Positions 15,841 to 26,493 of a stretch of DNA of 64,000 bases are shown piece after piece (within the stretch, counting starts at the first letter, position 1; every line of letters begins with the position of its first letter). Below the pieces are notes generated by a model. The model saw only the letters and a program-made list of their open reading frames with translations. It was not told the origin of the DNA and searched no databases. The position numbers and the translations under genes are program-made. Origin of the DNA: Hydrogenophaga sp. (GTDB lineage Bacteria > Pseudomonadota > Gammaproteobacteria > Burkholderiales > Burkholderiaceae_C); assembly GCA_021154985.1 (NCBI GenBank), contig JAJNQE010000054.1, positions 28,418 through 92,417 on the forward strand, read 5' to 3'.

Positions 15841-16847
15841 GCGTCGCGGCACAGAAGGCGCCGGCCGCCCGGCGCGTGCTGGTCACGGGCGCCGACGGTT
15901 TTCTGGGGCGCGGCCTGATCGAAGCGCTGGCGGGTGATGCTCACATTCAGCACATCGTGGCCGTGGACGTCCGTGACGTGGCGCCCGAGCGCCGCCTGCC
16001 GCGTGTGGTGTACGTGCAGCAGGACGTGCGCTCAGCCGCGTTGTCCGACACCGTGGCGCTGCATGCCATCGATACCGTGGTGCACCTGGCTTCCATCGTC
16101 ACACCCGGCCGGCATTCCAGCCGCGCTTTCGAGTACGCGGTGGACGTGGGCGGCACGCGCAATGTGATCCGCGCCTGCCTCGCGCACCGGGTGGACCACC
16201 TGGTGGTGTCCAGCAGCGGCGCGGCCTACGGCTACCACGCCGACAACCCCGCCTGGTTGACCGAAGAGCACCCGCTGCGCGGCAACGAGGTGTTCGCCTA
16301 CGCGCACCACAAGCGCCTGGTTGAGGAGATGCTGGCCAAAACGCGCGCAGCCCACCCCGAGCTGCGCCAGACCGTGCTGCGCATCGGCACCATTCTGGGC
16401 GAGCGGGTGGACAACCAGATCACCGCCTTGTTCGAGAAGCCGCGCATTCTCGCCATCGCCGGCAGCGACAGTCCGTTCGTGTTTGTCTGGGACCAGGACG
16501 TGACCGGTGCCATTCGCCATGCCCTGAGTGGCCAAGGTGTTCCTGGCTGCTACAACCTCGCGGGCGACGGTGCGCTCACCTTGCTGGAGATTGCTCAGCG
16601 CCTGCACAAGCGGCCACGCGTGCTGCCCGCTGGATGGCTGCGCACCGCGCTGCGCGTGGGCTCGGCGCTCGGCATCAGCCGCTACGGGCCCGAGCAGCTC
16701 GACTTTCTGCGCTACCGCCCCGTGCTGCTCAACACAGCACTGAAAGAGCGCTTTGGCTATGTGCCGCGCAAGACCAGCGCAGAAGCGTTCGAGGCATTTG
16801 TGGCCGCACGCACGGCGCACGGCCGACCGGTGAGGGCGGGGCCATGA
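15837..16847 (+). CDS. NAD-dependent epimerase/dehydratase-family protein (extended SDR)
   Basis: 336 residues: VLVTGADGFLGRGL at the N-terminus, HLASIVTPG, then SSSGAAYGYHAD with catalytic Ser and YAHHK as Tyr-x3-Lys. The family covers sugar epimerases and also 3-beta-hydroxysteroid- and cinnamoyl-type reductases. With a bile-acid-family transporter, an SDR and a monooxygenase as neighbours, a ketone/alcohol conversion on a terpenoid or steroid-like substrate is conceivable, but the substrate cannot be read from the sequence. Its ATG overlaps the transporter stop, and its own stop overlaps the EamA gene. Confidence 0.82.
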   Translation: MSVAAQKAPAARRVLVTGADGFLGRGLIEALAGDAHIQHIVAVDVRDVAPERRLPRVVYVQQDVRSAALSDTVALHAIDTVVHLASIVTPGRHSSRAFEYAVDVGGTRNVIRACLAHRVDHLVVSSSGAAYGYHADNPAWLTEEHPLRGNEVFAYAHHKRLVEEMLAKTRAAHPELRQTVLRIGTILGERVDNQITALFEKPRILAIAGSDSPFVFVWDQDVTGAIRHALSGQGVPGCYNLAGDGALTLLEIAQRLHKRPRVLPAGWLRTALRVGSALGISRYGPEQLDFLRYRPVLLNTALKERFGYVPRKTSAEAFEAFVAARTAHGRPVRAGP

Positions 16848-17767
16848 CCGCCTTGCCGCTCTCGCGCGGGGATCTGCTGCGAGCGCTCGCGGTGGTCGTG
16901 ATCTGGGGGCTGAACTTCGTCGTCATGAAGGTCGGTCTGCAGGGCATCGGTCCCATGCTGCTGGGCGCACTGCGGTTTGCCGCCGCCGCCTTGCCCTTTG
17001 TGCTGTTCGTGAAGTTTCCCAGCCTGCCCTGGCGCTACGTGGCGGCCTATGGCCTCGCACAGGGCCTGGGGCAGTTCGGTTTTCTGTTCCTCGGCCTGCA
17101 GCTGGGCATGACCGCCGGCATGGCCTCGGTGGTGATGCAGACGCAGGCCTTCTTCACCTTGTTGCTGGCGGTGCCGCTTCTGGGTGAGCGCGCGCGCGCC
17201 GCTCAATGGATCGGGTTGTCGGTGGCACTGGGCGGGCTGGTGCTCATTGCCTCCGCGCACGGCGAAGGGCCTGGCCAGATGACGCTGGCGGGCTTCGTGC
17301 TCACCCTGGGTGCGGGGTTCATGTGGGCGGTGTCCAACATCGTCGCCCGCTTGGCCAACCGCCAGGGCGACTACGACCCGCTGTCCTTCATCGTCTGGAG
17401 CAGCCTGTTCCCCATCCTGCCGTTTTTTGCGCTCGCGCTGTGGATGGACGGGCCGCAGACCGTGGCTCGCCAACTCGCCGGCATCGGCTGGCCGGCGGTG
17501 GTGTCGGTGCTGTTCCTGGCCTGGTTTGCGACGCTGCTTGCCTACAGTCTGTGGACGCAACTGCTCAAACGCCACCCTGCGGCACGCGTCACACCCTTTT
17601 CGCTGCTGGTTCCGGTGGTTGGCCTGTGGTCAGCCTGGGTGTTCTTCGGCGAACTGCCGCTGCTGCAGCAGTGGCTGGGCACGGGCCTGGTGCTGATGGG
17701 CCTGGTGGTCAATCAGCTGGGCGGTCGTGTCATGGGGCTGATCACACAAAAAAGCCGTTCGCGCTGA
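16844..17767 (+). CDS. EamA/DMT-superfamily transporter
   Basis: 307 residues with ten predicted helices in two EamA repeats (first about 10-140, second about 150-295). Typical elements are VVIWGLNFVVMKVGL at the start, the loop PLLGERARAAQW and, in the second half, VPVVGLWSAWVFFGE. Related proteins export amino acids, metabolites or drugs. It is last in the five-gene run and shares 4 bp with the epimerase-like gene. Its final codons overlap the terminator of the convergent opgH gene. Confidence 0.85.
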   Translation: MTALPLSRGDLLRALAVVVIWGLNFVVMKVGLQGIGPMLLGALRFAAAALPFVLFVKFPSLPWRYVAAYGLAQGLGQFGFLFLGLQLGMTAGMASVVMQTQAFFTLLLAVPLLGERARAAQWIGLSVALGGLVLIASAHGEGPGQMTLAGFVLTLGAGFMWAVSNIVARLANRQGDYDPLSFIVWSSLFPILPFFALALWMDGPQTVARQLAGIGWPAVVSVLFLAWFATLLAYSLWTQLLKRHPAARVTPFSLLVPVVGLWSAWVFFGELPLLQQWLGTGLVLMGLVVNQLGGRVMGLITQKSRSR

Positions 17768-17786
17768 AGTTCAACGCGAACGGCTT
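17752..17786 (-). terminator. Intrinsic terminator of opgGH
   Basis: A perfect 12-bp stem, AAGCCGTTCGCG (17752-17763) with CGCGAACGGCTT (17775-17786), has an 11-nt loop and a T-run on the minus strand. It lies 17 bp past the opgH stop. It also spans the stop codon of the convergent EamA gene. Confidence 0.85.
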
Positions 17787-17803
17787 GCCGGGGAGATCGG
17801 GTG

Positions 17804-19789
17804 TCAGGCGGCTTGAGGCAACCCGAACCGGCTGGCATGCCGCCAGGCGCGCCGCAGCACGGCCGGCGACCACGATTCCTCGGGAATCAGCAGCACGCCG
17901 CGCGAGCGCATCCACGCACCCAGATCCACATGGCTGGTGGCCACCGTGAGTGGCACCGACAGCAGCAGCGGCAACGCCACCGGCGCCAGCCAGATCAGCG
18001 CTTCGGCGTTGATCGCGGCGACCGCCAGACCCAGCAGGCCGACGATGAGGCTCATCGGTGCGAGGCGGGCGGCGGCGTCGCGCCATGTCACGCCAGCCGC
18101 TTCGCGCGGAGGCGATTTCCATTCCAGCTTCAGGCCGGTGATCGCCACCAGCACGAACAGCGAGTGCGCCAGCATGCGGATGGGTGCCTGCAGCAGCGCC
18201 ATCACGGTTTCCACCGCAGCGCTGCCCAGCAGGCCACGCGCTCCGCCGAAAGATTTCTGCTCACCCTTCATGAAGACGGCCGCGAGGCCCAGGATGCGAG
18301 GCAGGAACAGCATGGACAAGGTCCAGGCCCACAGGCCACGCAACTCTTGCGGCACAGCGTGCCAGATCGAGAAGGTGTCGGCGTTGGCCACCCACAGGGC
18401 GGTGCCGATGGTCAGGAAGGCCAGCCACAGCGGCGCGGAAATGTACGACATGGCGCCAATGGCGAACATGGTGCGGTGCACGCGGTGGATGCCGGGCTCG
18501 GCCATCAGGCGCGAGTTCTGCAGGTTGCCCTGGCACCAGCGGCGATCGCGCTGCAGTTCGCTCAGCAAATCGGGCGGCTGCTGCTCGTAGCTGCCCGTGA
18601 GGTCGGAGACCAGCCAAACGTGGTAGCCGGCACGACGCATCAGCGCGGCTTCCACGAAGTCGTGCGACATGATGCCGCCGGACATGCCGCCCGTGCCCTT
18701 GATGGGGGCCAGCGCGCAATGCTCCATGAAGGGCTGGACGCGGATGATCGCGTTGTGGCCCCAGTAGTGGCTCTCGCCGAGCTGCCAGAACTGCATGCCC
18801 AGCGTGAACAGGCGGCCGGTGACGCGCGAGCCGAACTGCTGCGCGCGCGCATGCAGCGTGGCGTGGCCGATGGCCTGGGTGGCGGTCTGCACGATGCCGG
18901 CCTTCGGGTTGGCTTCCATCAGCTTGACCATGGAGACGATGCAGCTGCCGCTCATGACACTGTCGGCATCGAGCACGACCATGTAGCGGTAGTCCTTGCC
19001 CCAACGGCGGCAGAAGTCGGCCACGTTGCCGGCCTTGCGGTGGCTGCGGCGCGTGCGCAGGCGGTAGTACACCTCGATCTGCGGCAGCTCGGGCTGGGCC
19101 GCGAGCGCGGCGCGCAGGTCTTCCCAGGCGGATTTTTCAGCCGCCGCAATCGCCGGGTCGTAGCTGTCGGAGAGCACGAACACGTCGAACTGGCGCGCGT
19201 GGCCGGTGGCTGCGAGCGACTCGCAGGTGGCGCGCAGGCCGGCGAACACGGTGGCCACGTCTTCGTTGCAGATCGGCATGATGATCGCGGTGCGGGCATC
19301 GGGGTTCATGGGGTGGTGCTGCACCGCGGCGGCCGAGAGCGTGTGCTTGTCACCACGCAGCGAGACCCAGAAACCCATGAGGGCCGTGACGAAACCCGTG
19401 ACCACCCAGGCCGATAGCAAACCGAAGAGCGCGAGCTGGCCGTATTGCAGCCAGGTGTTGTGGTGCACGGGCTGGGCATCGGCAAAGAGCGCGGTGGCAA
19501 ACGCCGTGCTCAGCAAGGTCAGCAGCACGAACACGGCCCTGCGGCGGTTGGCCGCGTTTTCCCAGGCTTCCGGCGCTGGTCGGGTGGCGGCTTGCCCCGA
19601 GGCTTCGTAGGGCGGCAATGCTCGGCCCGCCACGCTCAGCAGCGCGGTGCCGACGCTGTTCCAGAAACCGCGCCAGGGCCTCGGCACCATGGAGCCGCGG
19701 TTGATCGGCGGTGCGGTCACGGCGTTGGGGTGTCGCTCTTCACGCAGGGTGCTGCGCTGGACCGGGGTGGGGTTCGTGGACGTGTTCAT
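17804..19789 (-). CDS. opgH: Glucans biosynthesis glucosyltransferase OpgH (MdoH)
   Basis: A 661-residue inner-membrane GT2 glycosyltransferase that polymerises UDP-glucose into the beta-1,2 backbone of osmoregulated periplasmic glucans and extrudes it to OpgG. Two N-terminal membrane segments precede the catalytic domain (IIMPICNEDV, VLDADSVMSG, GGIMSHDFVEAALMRR, RDRRWCQGN as the R-x2-R-W motif), then several C-terminal helices follow. I start at 19789, where ATGA overlaps the opgG stop; another in-frame ATG lies 8 codons upstream inside opgG (19813). Neither has a strong ribosome site, so coupling to opgG is likely. Confidence 0.94.
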   Translation of the reverse strand: MNTSTNPTPVQRSTLREERHPNAVTAPPINRGSMVPRPWRGFWNSVGTALLSVAGRALPPYEASGQAATRPAPEAWENAANRRRAVFVLLTLLSTAFATALFADAQPVHHNTWLQYGQLALFGLLSAWVVTGFVTALMGFWVSLRGDKHTLSAAAVQHHPMNPDARTAIIMPICNEDVATVFAGLRATCESLAATGHARQFDVFVLSDSYDPAIAAAEKSAWEDLRAALAAQPELPQIEVYYRLRTRRSHRKAGNVADFCRRWGKDYRYMVVLDADSVMSGSCIVSMVKLMEANPKAGIVQTATQAIGHATLHARAQQFGSRVTGRLFTLGMQFWQLGESHYWGHNAIIRVQPFMEHCALAPIKGTGGMSGGIMSHDFVEAALMRRAGYHVWLVSDLTGSYEQQPPDLLSELQRDRRWCQGNLQNSRLMAEPGIHRVHRTMFAIGAMSYISAPLWLAFLTIGTALWVANADTFSIWHAVPQELRGLWAWTLSMLFLPRILGLAAVFMKGEQKSFGGARGLLGSAAVETVMALLQAPIRMLAHSLFVLVAITGLKLEWKSPPREAAGVTWRDAAARLAPMSLIVGLLGLAVAAINAEALIWLAPVALPLLLSVPLTVATSHVDLGAWMRSRGVLLIPEESWSPAVLRRAWRHASRFGLPQAA

Positions 19790-21357
19790 TCGGGTAACAG
19801 CAGGTGTGTCCATGTTTCGCTCACGGTGTCGTTGTTGTGCTGGAGGAAGGCGCGCAATTCCACGGGCTGGGTGGCATCGACGCGCTCGACGCGCAAGGTC
19901 ACGCGCCAGGTGCGCGTGGCGGGGTTGGGGTAGGCCAGCGTCTGCAGCACGCGGCCATTGGCGTTGGCGCTCACCACGGCCTTGACCGGGGCGCCGGGTG
20001 GCAGTGCGTCCAGCGCGGGGCCGGTGAAGTCGATGACGTATTGCGGCTGGCGGGCTTGTTCTTCCGCGTTGAGCTTGGTGTAGCCATAACCACGGCGGCT
20101 CTGGGTCACCCAGCTCGACGGCGGGCGCTGCTGTGCATCGCCTTGCCAAGCCAGCTCGTAGGCCACTTCGAGCGGCTGGCCCGCTGCAGGCAGGGTGGCG
20201 GGTACCCAGTACGCCACGATGTTGTCGTGCGTCTCGTCGGGCGTGGGCAACTGCACCAGCTCCACGCGGCCAGGGCCCCAGTCGCCCAAGGGCTTGACCC
20301 AGGCGCTGGGGCGGCGCTCGTAGCGCGCTTCCACGTCCTCGTAGCTGGCAAAGCTGCGGTCGCGCTGCATCAGGCCGAAGCCGCGCGGGTTCTGCAGCGT
20401 GAACGAACTGACCGTCACGCCCTTGGGGCGCTGCAGCGGGCGCCACAGCCATTCGCCGTTGCCGCTGACCATCATCAGGCCATCGGAGTCGTGCACTTCG
20501 GGACGGAAGTCGCTGGGCAGCAACTGGTTTTCGCCCGAGAGGAACATGCTGGTGAGCGGTGCAATGCCCAGCGTGTTCACCGGGCCGGCGCCGGCGCGCA
20601 GGAAGACGCGGGCATTGACCGTGGTGGTGGTCTGCTGGCCTGGGCGGACCACGAACCGGTAGGCGCCGGTGGCGCGCGGCGATTCGAGCAGCGCCAACAC
20701 GGTGACCTCGGCCGCATCAGCGGTCGGGCGCTGCAACCAGAACTCGGTGAAGCGCGGAAACTCTTCGCCGCTGCCGCCCACGGTGTCGATCGCCAGGCCG
20801 CGTGCCGACAGGCCGTATTGCTGGCCGGCGCCCAACGCGCGGAAATAGCTCGCACCCTGGAATACCACCAGCTCGTCCTTGTAGGCCGGGTTGTTGAGGG
20901 GGTGGTGCAGGCGGAAACCGGCGTGGCCCAGGTCGCCCCAGGGCGTCGGGTCAAAGGCGTTTTGGCCGTAGTCGAAGTCTGCACCCCGGTACGGCAGATG
21001 GTTCACCCGGCCATCGGGCAGGAGCTCATGGATGCGCACCGGCTCGGTCTGGTAGAGGCCGAGGTGAAAGAACTGAGCCTCAAAAGGCATGGCATCGGCG
21101 CGCCAGAGCGACTGGTCGGGCTTGAAGCGGATGTCGCGAAGCTGGTCGTAGGTGATGTTGGCCAGTTGGGCGGGCAGCTTGTCGCTGTTTGCCCGATACG
21201 GCTCGGCGGCGCGGCTTTGGGCCAGCTGGGTCAGGCTGTCCCAATCCATGCGCTGGGCCTGGGCCGACGCCCCGCAAAACAGGGCCAACAGGGCGCCCAG
21301 CAACACGAGGGTGCGGGTGCACCGGACGGCTGAAAAGGGGCGGATCGTGGGGAACAT
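19786..21357 (-). CDS. opgG: Periplasmic glucans biosynthesis protein OpgG (MdoG)
   Basis: 523 residues with a clear Sec signal peptide (hydrophobic core LVLLGALLALFC, cleavage after AQA near residue 34). The mature part follows the OpgG/OpgD fold family: YDQLRDIRFKPDQSLW, then GASYFRALGAGQQYGLSARGL. It modifies or releases the nascent glucan in the periplasm together with OpgH. The ATG at 21357 is only one base from the start predicted for the sigma-54 promoter at 21370-21384, so translation may be leaderless or the true TSS may differ. The GlrR regulator gene lies immediately upstream. Confidence 0.93.
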   Translation of the reverse strand: MFPTIRPFSAVRCTRTLVLLGALLALFCGASAQAQRMDWDSLTQLAQSRAAEPYRANSDKLPAQLANITYDQLRDIRFKPDQSLWRADAMPFEAQFFHLGLYQTEPVRIHELLPDGRVNHLPYRGADFDYGQNAFDPTPWGDLGHAGFRLHHPLNNPAYKDELVVFQGASYFRALGAGQQYGLSARGLAIDTVGGSGEEFPRFTEFWLQRPTADAAEVTVLALLESPRATGAYRFVVRPGQQTTTTVNARVFLRAGAGPVNTLGIAPLTSMFLSGENQLLPSDFRPEVHDSDGLMMVSGNGEWLWRPLQRPKGVTVSSFTLQNPRGFGLMQRDRSFASYEDVEARYERRPSAWVKPLGDWGPGRVELVQLPTPDETHDNIVAYWVPATLPAAGQPLEVAYELAWQGDAQQRPPSSWVTQSRRGYGYTKLNAEEQARQPQYVIDFTGPALDALPPGAPVKAVVSANANGRVLQTLAYPNPATRTWRVTLRVERVDATQPVELRAFLQHNNDTVSETWTHLLLPE

Positions 21358-21369
21358 GCCCTCATAAGG

Positions 21370-21384
21370 GCAAACCCCGTGCCA
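21370..21384 (-). promoter_or_regulatory. Sigma-54 promoter upstream of opgG
   Basis: Minus strand TGGCACGGGGTTTGC fits the sigma-54 -24/-12 consensus TGGCACG-N4-TTGC exactly, with correct GG-to-GC spacing. The predicted start is about 21358. It sits in the opgG upstream region, and two GlrR-type enhancer sites lie at normal bEBP distance behind it. Confidence 0.75.
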
Positions 21385-21478
21385 GGTTGAAAAAATACAG
21401 CGAAATCAAAGACTTGTGGCGGAAACCTCTTTCTTCAAGCCGACAAGGGTGCTGTGAGCCGCCTCAAACCCGGTTTTT

Positions 21479-21496
21479 TGTCGTCAAACAGCGACA
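21479..21496. promoter_or_regulatory. GlrR-type enhancer site 1 (TGTC-N10-GACA)
   Basis: TGTC and GACA are separated by exactly 10 bp, and the symmetry extends to TTGTCG...CGACAA. This is the site described for GlrR (QseF) in enterobacteria. It lies about 95-112 bp behind the -24 element of the opgG sigma-54 promoter. Confidence 0.75.
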
Positions 21497-21547
21497 AGTC
21501 CCGTTGAGCAACCAAAAAATCGCAATGAAATCAAAGGGTTTGGCTTG

Positions 21548-22962
<1,415 letters not shown>

Positions 22963-22966
<4 letters not shown>

Positions 22967-23601
22967 GGCGGGGCGGTCCGGCTGCCGTTGGGTGCCGCGG
23001 GTGGCCGTGTGGTGAGGCTGCGTTCGATGGCACGCATGGCCTCCAGCCGTTCGTTGAGCTGGTCGATGCGGCGCTGGTTGTCGCGCAGTTGCTGGCTGTG
23101 CCTCTCCAGGCTGTCCTCGAGCTTGCGCTGTTCGAGCAAGCGGTTGGCCAGCAGCCGCGCCAGCGGTTTGAGTGGCGTTGATTCGGGCGCGGTGCTGCCC
23201 ACCACGCGCTGCATCAGGCCGAGTGCGCGCGCGGTGTCCACCGCCTGCGGGCTGTGCATCAAGGCCAGAGCCAGCTGCATTTGTCGCAGCGGCGTGTTGC
23301 CGGGGTCGCCCTGCACCGCGATTTCGGCGGCCAGGTCGCTCGGATTCAGCTGGCGCACGCGCTCCGAATACGTGAGCAGGGCCGTGACCACGTCGGGCAG
23401 CGGGGGCGCCTGCGTGGTCAGGGCTTCGGGTGGTGCAGCAGTGGGCGCCTGCACCGGCGTGATCACCAGGATCTGGGGTGCCGGGGCCTGCGCAGGCGTG
23501 GTGATCACGGTGGTGACCGAGGGTTCGGCGGGCGGCGGTGGCGTGGTGCCGCAGGCACTCACGAGGAGCGCGGCCGCAGCGACAGAAATACTAGTTCGCA
23601 T
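22963..23601 (-). CDS. qseG: QseG-like outer-membrane lipoprotein
   Basis: 212 residues with a lipobox LVSAC (Cys17), a Pro/Ala/Thr-rich linker to about residue 70, then a helical domain ending in a coiled coil (LEDSLERHSQQLRDNQRRI) and the C-terminal motif AIERSLTTRPPA. Enterobacterial QseG ends its coiled coil with the very similar DIERQLSTRKPA, and glrK-qseG-glrR is also the enterobacterial order. QseG stimulates the GlrK kinase at the envelope in Escherichia coli. The rest is weakly conserved, so the assignment rests on the tail, the lipobox and position. The ATG at 23601 overlaps the end of glrK. Confidence 0.75.
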
Positions 23602-25009
23602 GGGGGAGTTCGATACGGAAATGGGCGCCCGGGCGCTGGGGCAGCAACTCGATGCGGCCACCGTGGGCAACAATGTACTCGTGCACGATGGACAGGCCGA
23701 TGCCGGTGCCACGCACGGCGCCCTGGGGCTGGCGTTCACCCCGGTAGAAGGGCTCGAAGATGCGGTCGCGGTCGGCCTCGGCCACGCCCGGGCCCTGGTC
23801 GATGATGTCCAGGCTGGCGCGGCCCGGCAGGTCCAGCAGCACCAGGCGGATCACGCCGCCGTGCTGCGAAAAGCGGATCGCGTTGGACAGCAGGTTGCCC
23901 ACGGCCGAAGCGATCTTCTCGCGGTCGATCGGCAGGCTCACTGAAACGCCTTCGGCCCGCACGGTGAGACCCTGTGCCTGCCAATGCAGTCGCTGCGCAT
24001 CGATCTGGTCTTCCAGCACGCCCATGAGGTCGGTCTTTTCGCGTTTGAGCTGGCGCGCCTCGAAGGCCGCCGCATTGAAGCGCAGCAAGGCCTCGATCTG
24101 ATGCTGCAGCATCAGGGTGTTGTGCTGCAGGATGTTGACCACCTCGGCCTGGCTGGGGTTGAGCGCACCGGCCACCCCGTCGCCCAGCACCGCCACGCCT
24201 TCGTGCAGCGAGGCCAGGGGTGTCTTGAGTTCGTGCGAGATGTGCCGCAGAAAGCGCGCCTTGTCGGCGTCGAGCTCGGTCAGGCGCAGCCGCAGCCAGT
24301 CGAGTTGCTGGCTGACGCGGCGCACGTCGGCCGGGCCGGCGATGTCGATCGGCACGTCGAGCCGGTTTTCGCCCAGGCCCTGGATGGCTTTTTCAATGCG
24401 CTTGAACGGGCGCGCCAGCCAGACGCCGAAACCCAGTGCCATGACCGCCGCCACAAAGATCGAACCCAGCACCTGCTGCGTGAGCTCCTGGCGGCTGGTC
24501 TCGAAGCGCGCCTGCAAGGTTTCGTTGCGCGTACCGATGATCGACTGCACCTTCTGCGCGATGGACGCGCTGTGGCCGTCCATCTCGCGGAAGGCCCGCG
24601 CCACCTCGCGTTCGCGGTCCAGCGCCGTCTCGGGCGGGCCGTCGAGCAGCTCGGTGATCACGGTGAGTTGTTGCAGCCAGTTGAAGGAGAACTCGGGCGG
24701 CAGTTCGTTGTCTTCCAGGCGTTTCAGGATGTCGCGCGCGTTGCCCGCGGCTTCGGTGAAGCGCTGGCGCAGCTGGTTGTCCCGCAGCACCAGCGACTGG
24801 CGCGCCGCGCGTTCCATGGTCAGGCTGCGCTCCGAGAGGGATTGGGCGGCGGTCGACAGTGCAATGGCCTGGGCCGCGCTCTCCCGGCTCTGCGCCATCA
24901 AGGCTTCCAGCGAAAACAGCGCGCGCAAGGCGGCCGCGCCCAGCAGCAGCCCGATCAGCAGGAAGGCGACCAGCAGCAGCTGGGGAAACGAAAAGCGCGG
25001 CGACTTCAC
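23591..25009 (-). CDS. glrK: Sensor histidine kinase GlrK (QseE)
   Basis: 472 residues: membrane helix at about 8-32, a helical periplasmic domain, a second helix at about 181-200, HAMP, then phospho-His260 in RHISHELKTPLASLHEG and a catalytic domain with NLLSNAIRF, IDQGPGVAEADR and AVRGTGIGLSI. The dimerisation box and the G-box wording are those of GlrK. The only suitable start is GTG at 25009 (VKSPRF), 14 bp past the miaB stop and without a strong ribosome site. It is expected to sense envelope status and phosphorylate GlrR. Confidence 0.88.
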   Translation of the reverse strand: MKSPRFSFPQLLLVAFLLIGLLLGAAALRALFSLEALMAQSRESAAQAIALSTAAQSLSERSLTMERAARQSLVLRDNQLRQRFTEAAGNARDILKRLEDNELPPEFSFNWLQQLTVITELLDGPPETALDREREVARAFREMDGHSASIAQKVQSIIGTRNETLQARFETSRQELTQQVLGSIFVAAVMALGFGVWLARPFKRIEKAIQGLGENRLDVPIDIAGPADVRRVSQQLDWLRLRLTELDADKARFLRHISHELKTPLASLHEGVAVLGDGVAGALNPSQAEVVNILQHNTLMLQHQIEALLRFNAAAFEARQLKREKTDLMGVLEDQIDAQRLHWQAQGLTVRAEGVSVSLPIDREKIASAVGNLLSNAIRFSQHGGVIRLVLLDLPGRASLDIIDQGPGVAEADRDRIFEPFYRGERQPQGAVRGTGIGLSIVHEYIVAHGGRIELLPQRPGAHFRIELPHAN

Positions 25010-25023
25010 AAGAGGTGTTCGTC

Positions 25024-26385
25024 TCAGGCGTCCAGCGCCGACTCGTGCGTCAGCACTTCGGCGCGCAGCGAATGCGGCCGGGCTTCGGTGATGCGCACAT
25101 CGATCATCTGGCCCACCAGGCGTTCGGCCAACGGGCCGCCGGGGAAATTGACGATGCGGTTGCACTCGGTGCGGCCGGTGAGCTCGGGCACCTCGGCGCT
25201 GGAGCGGCGCGACGCGCCTTCCACCAGGATGCGCTGCACCGTGCCTTCGCGGCTGGCGCTGATGCGCCGCACGTTCTCCTCGATCGTGGCCTGCAGGTGC
25301 TGCAGGCGCTTGAGCTTCACCGCGTACGGCGTGTCGTCCACCAGGTTGGCCGCGGGTGTGCCCGGGCGCGGGCTGAAGATGAAGCTGAAGCTGGTGTCGA
25401 AGCCCACGTCGGTGATGAGCTTCATCATCTTGTCGAAGTCATCGTCGGTCTCGCCGGGGAAGCCCACAATGAAGTCGCTGCTCATCACCAGCTCGGGGCG
25501 GATCGCGCGCAGCTTGCGCACCGTGCTCTTGAATTCCATGGCGGTGTAGCCGCGCTTCATGGCCATGAGGATGCGGTCGCTGCCGTGCTGCACCGGCAGG
25601 TGCAGGTGGTTCACCAGTTGGGGAATCTTCGCGTAGGCCTCGATCAGTCGCGGCGTGAACTCGTTGGGGTGGCTGGTGGTGAAGCGCAGGCGCTCGATGA
25701 CGGGGATGTCGGCCACGTATTCGAGCAGCAGCGCGAAGTCGGCGATCTCGCCACTGTCGCCCATGGCGCCGCGGTAGGCGTTCACGTTCTGGCCGAGCAG
25801 CGTCACCTCTTTCACGCCCTGATCGGCCAGACCCGCCACCTCCACCAGCACGTCGTCGAACGGGCGGCTCACCTCTTCACCGCGCGTGTAAGGCACCACG
25901 CAGTAGCTGCAGTATTTGGAACAGCCTTCCATGATGCTCACATAGGCCGAACCGCCGTCGACCTTGGCCGGCGGCAGGTGGTCGAACTTCTCGATTTCGG
26001 GGAAGCTGATGTCCACCTGCGGCACGGCCAGGCGCGCGCGCTGGTTCAGCAGTTCGGGCAGGCGGTGCAGCGTCTGCGGGCCGAACACCACGTCCACGTA
26101 CGGCGCGCGCTTGATGATGTCGGCACCTTCCTGGCTGGCCACACAACCGCCCACGCCGATCAGCACGCCCTTGTCTTTCAGGTGCTTCACGCGCCCGAGG
26201 TCGCTGAACACCTTCTCTTGCGCCTTCTCTCGCACCGAGCAGGTGTTGAACAGGATCAGGTCGGCTTCTTCCACATCTTGCGTGGGCTCGTAGCCTTGCG
26301 CGGCCTGCATCACGTCGGCCATCTTGTCCGAGTCGTACTCGTTCATCTGGCAGCCGAAGGTCTTGATGAAAACTTTTTTGCTCAT
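25024..26385 (-). CDS. miaB: tRNA-2-methylthio-N6-dimethylallyladenosine synthase MiaB
   Basis: A 453-residue radical-SAM methylthiotransferase acting on i6A37 of tRNAs that read U-starting codons. The N-terminal domain binds the auxiliary [4Fe-4S] cluster through Cys in TFGCQMNEYDSD, FNTCSVREKA and GGCVASQEG. The radical-SAM domain has CSKYCSYCVVPYTRG (C-x3-C-x2-C), and a TRAM domain ends the protein. ATG 26385 (MSKKVFIKTFG) has AGGAG seven bases upstream; an in-frame GTG further upstream is not needed. It heads the run into glrK-qseG-glrR. Confidence 0.96.
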   Translation of the reverse strand: MSKKVFIKTFGCQMNEYDSDKMADVMQAAQGYEPTQDVEEADLILFNTCSVREKAQEKVFSDLGRVKHLKDKGVLIGVGGCVASQEGADIIKRAPYVDVVFGPQTLHRLPELLNQRARLAVPQVDISFPEIEKFDHLPPAKVDGGSAYVSIMEGCSKYCSYCVVPYTRGEEVSRPFDDVLVEVAGLADQGVKEVTLLGQNVNAYRGAMGDSGEIADFALLLEYVADIPVIERLRFTTSHPNEFTPRLIEAYAKIPQLVNHLHLPVQHGSDRILMAMKRGYTAMEFKSTVRKLRAIRPELVMSSDFIVGFPGETDDDFDKMMKLITDVGFDTSFSFIFSPRPGTPAANLVDDTPYAVKLKRLQHLQATIEENVRRISASREGTVQRILVEGASRRSSAEVPELTGRTECNRIVNFPGGPLAERLVGQMIDVRITEARPHSLRAEVLTHESALDA

Positions 26386-26459
26386 GGAAAGCTCCTGTGG
26401 CACCGGCTTCACAAAAGCGGTGCCCGCGCTGGGCGCAAGGGGGGAATGTCGGGGGTCAA

Positions 26460-26482
26460 CCGCAAGCCGAGGAGGCTTGCGG
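26460..26482 (-). terminator. Perfect hairpin after the exported unknown gene
   Basis: CCGCAAGCC and GGCTTGCGG form a 9-bp stem around GAGGA, 11 bp past the stop at 26494. There is no U-run on the minus strand, so it may be a weak terminator, a transcript-stabilising 3' hairpin, or nothing functional. Confidence 0.35.
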
Positions 26483-26493
26483 GGGTGGGTTCT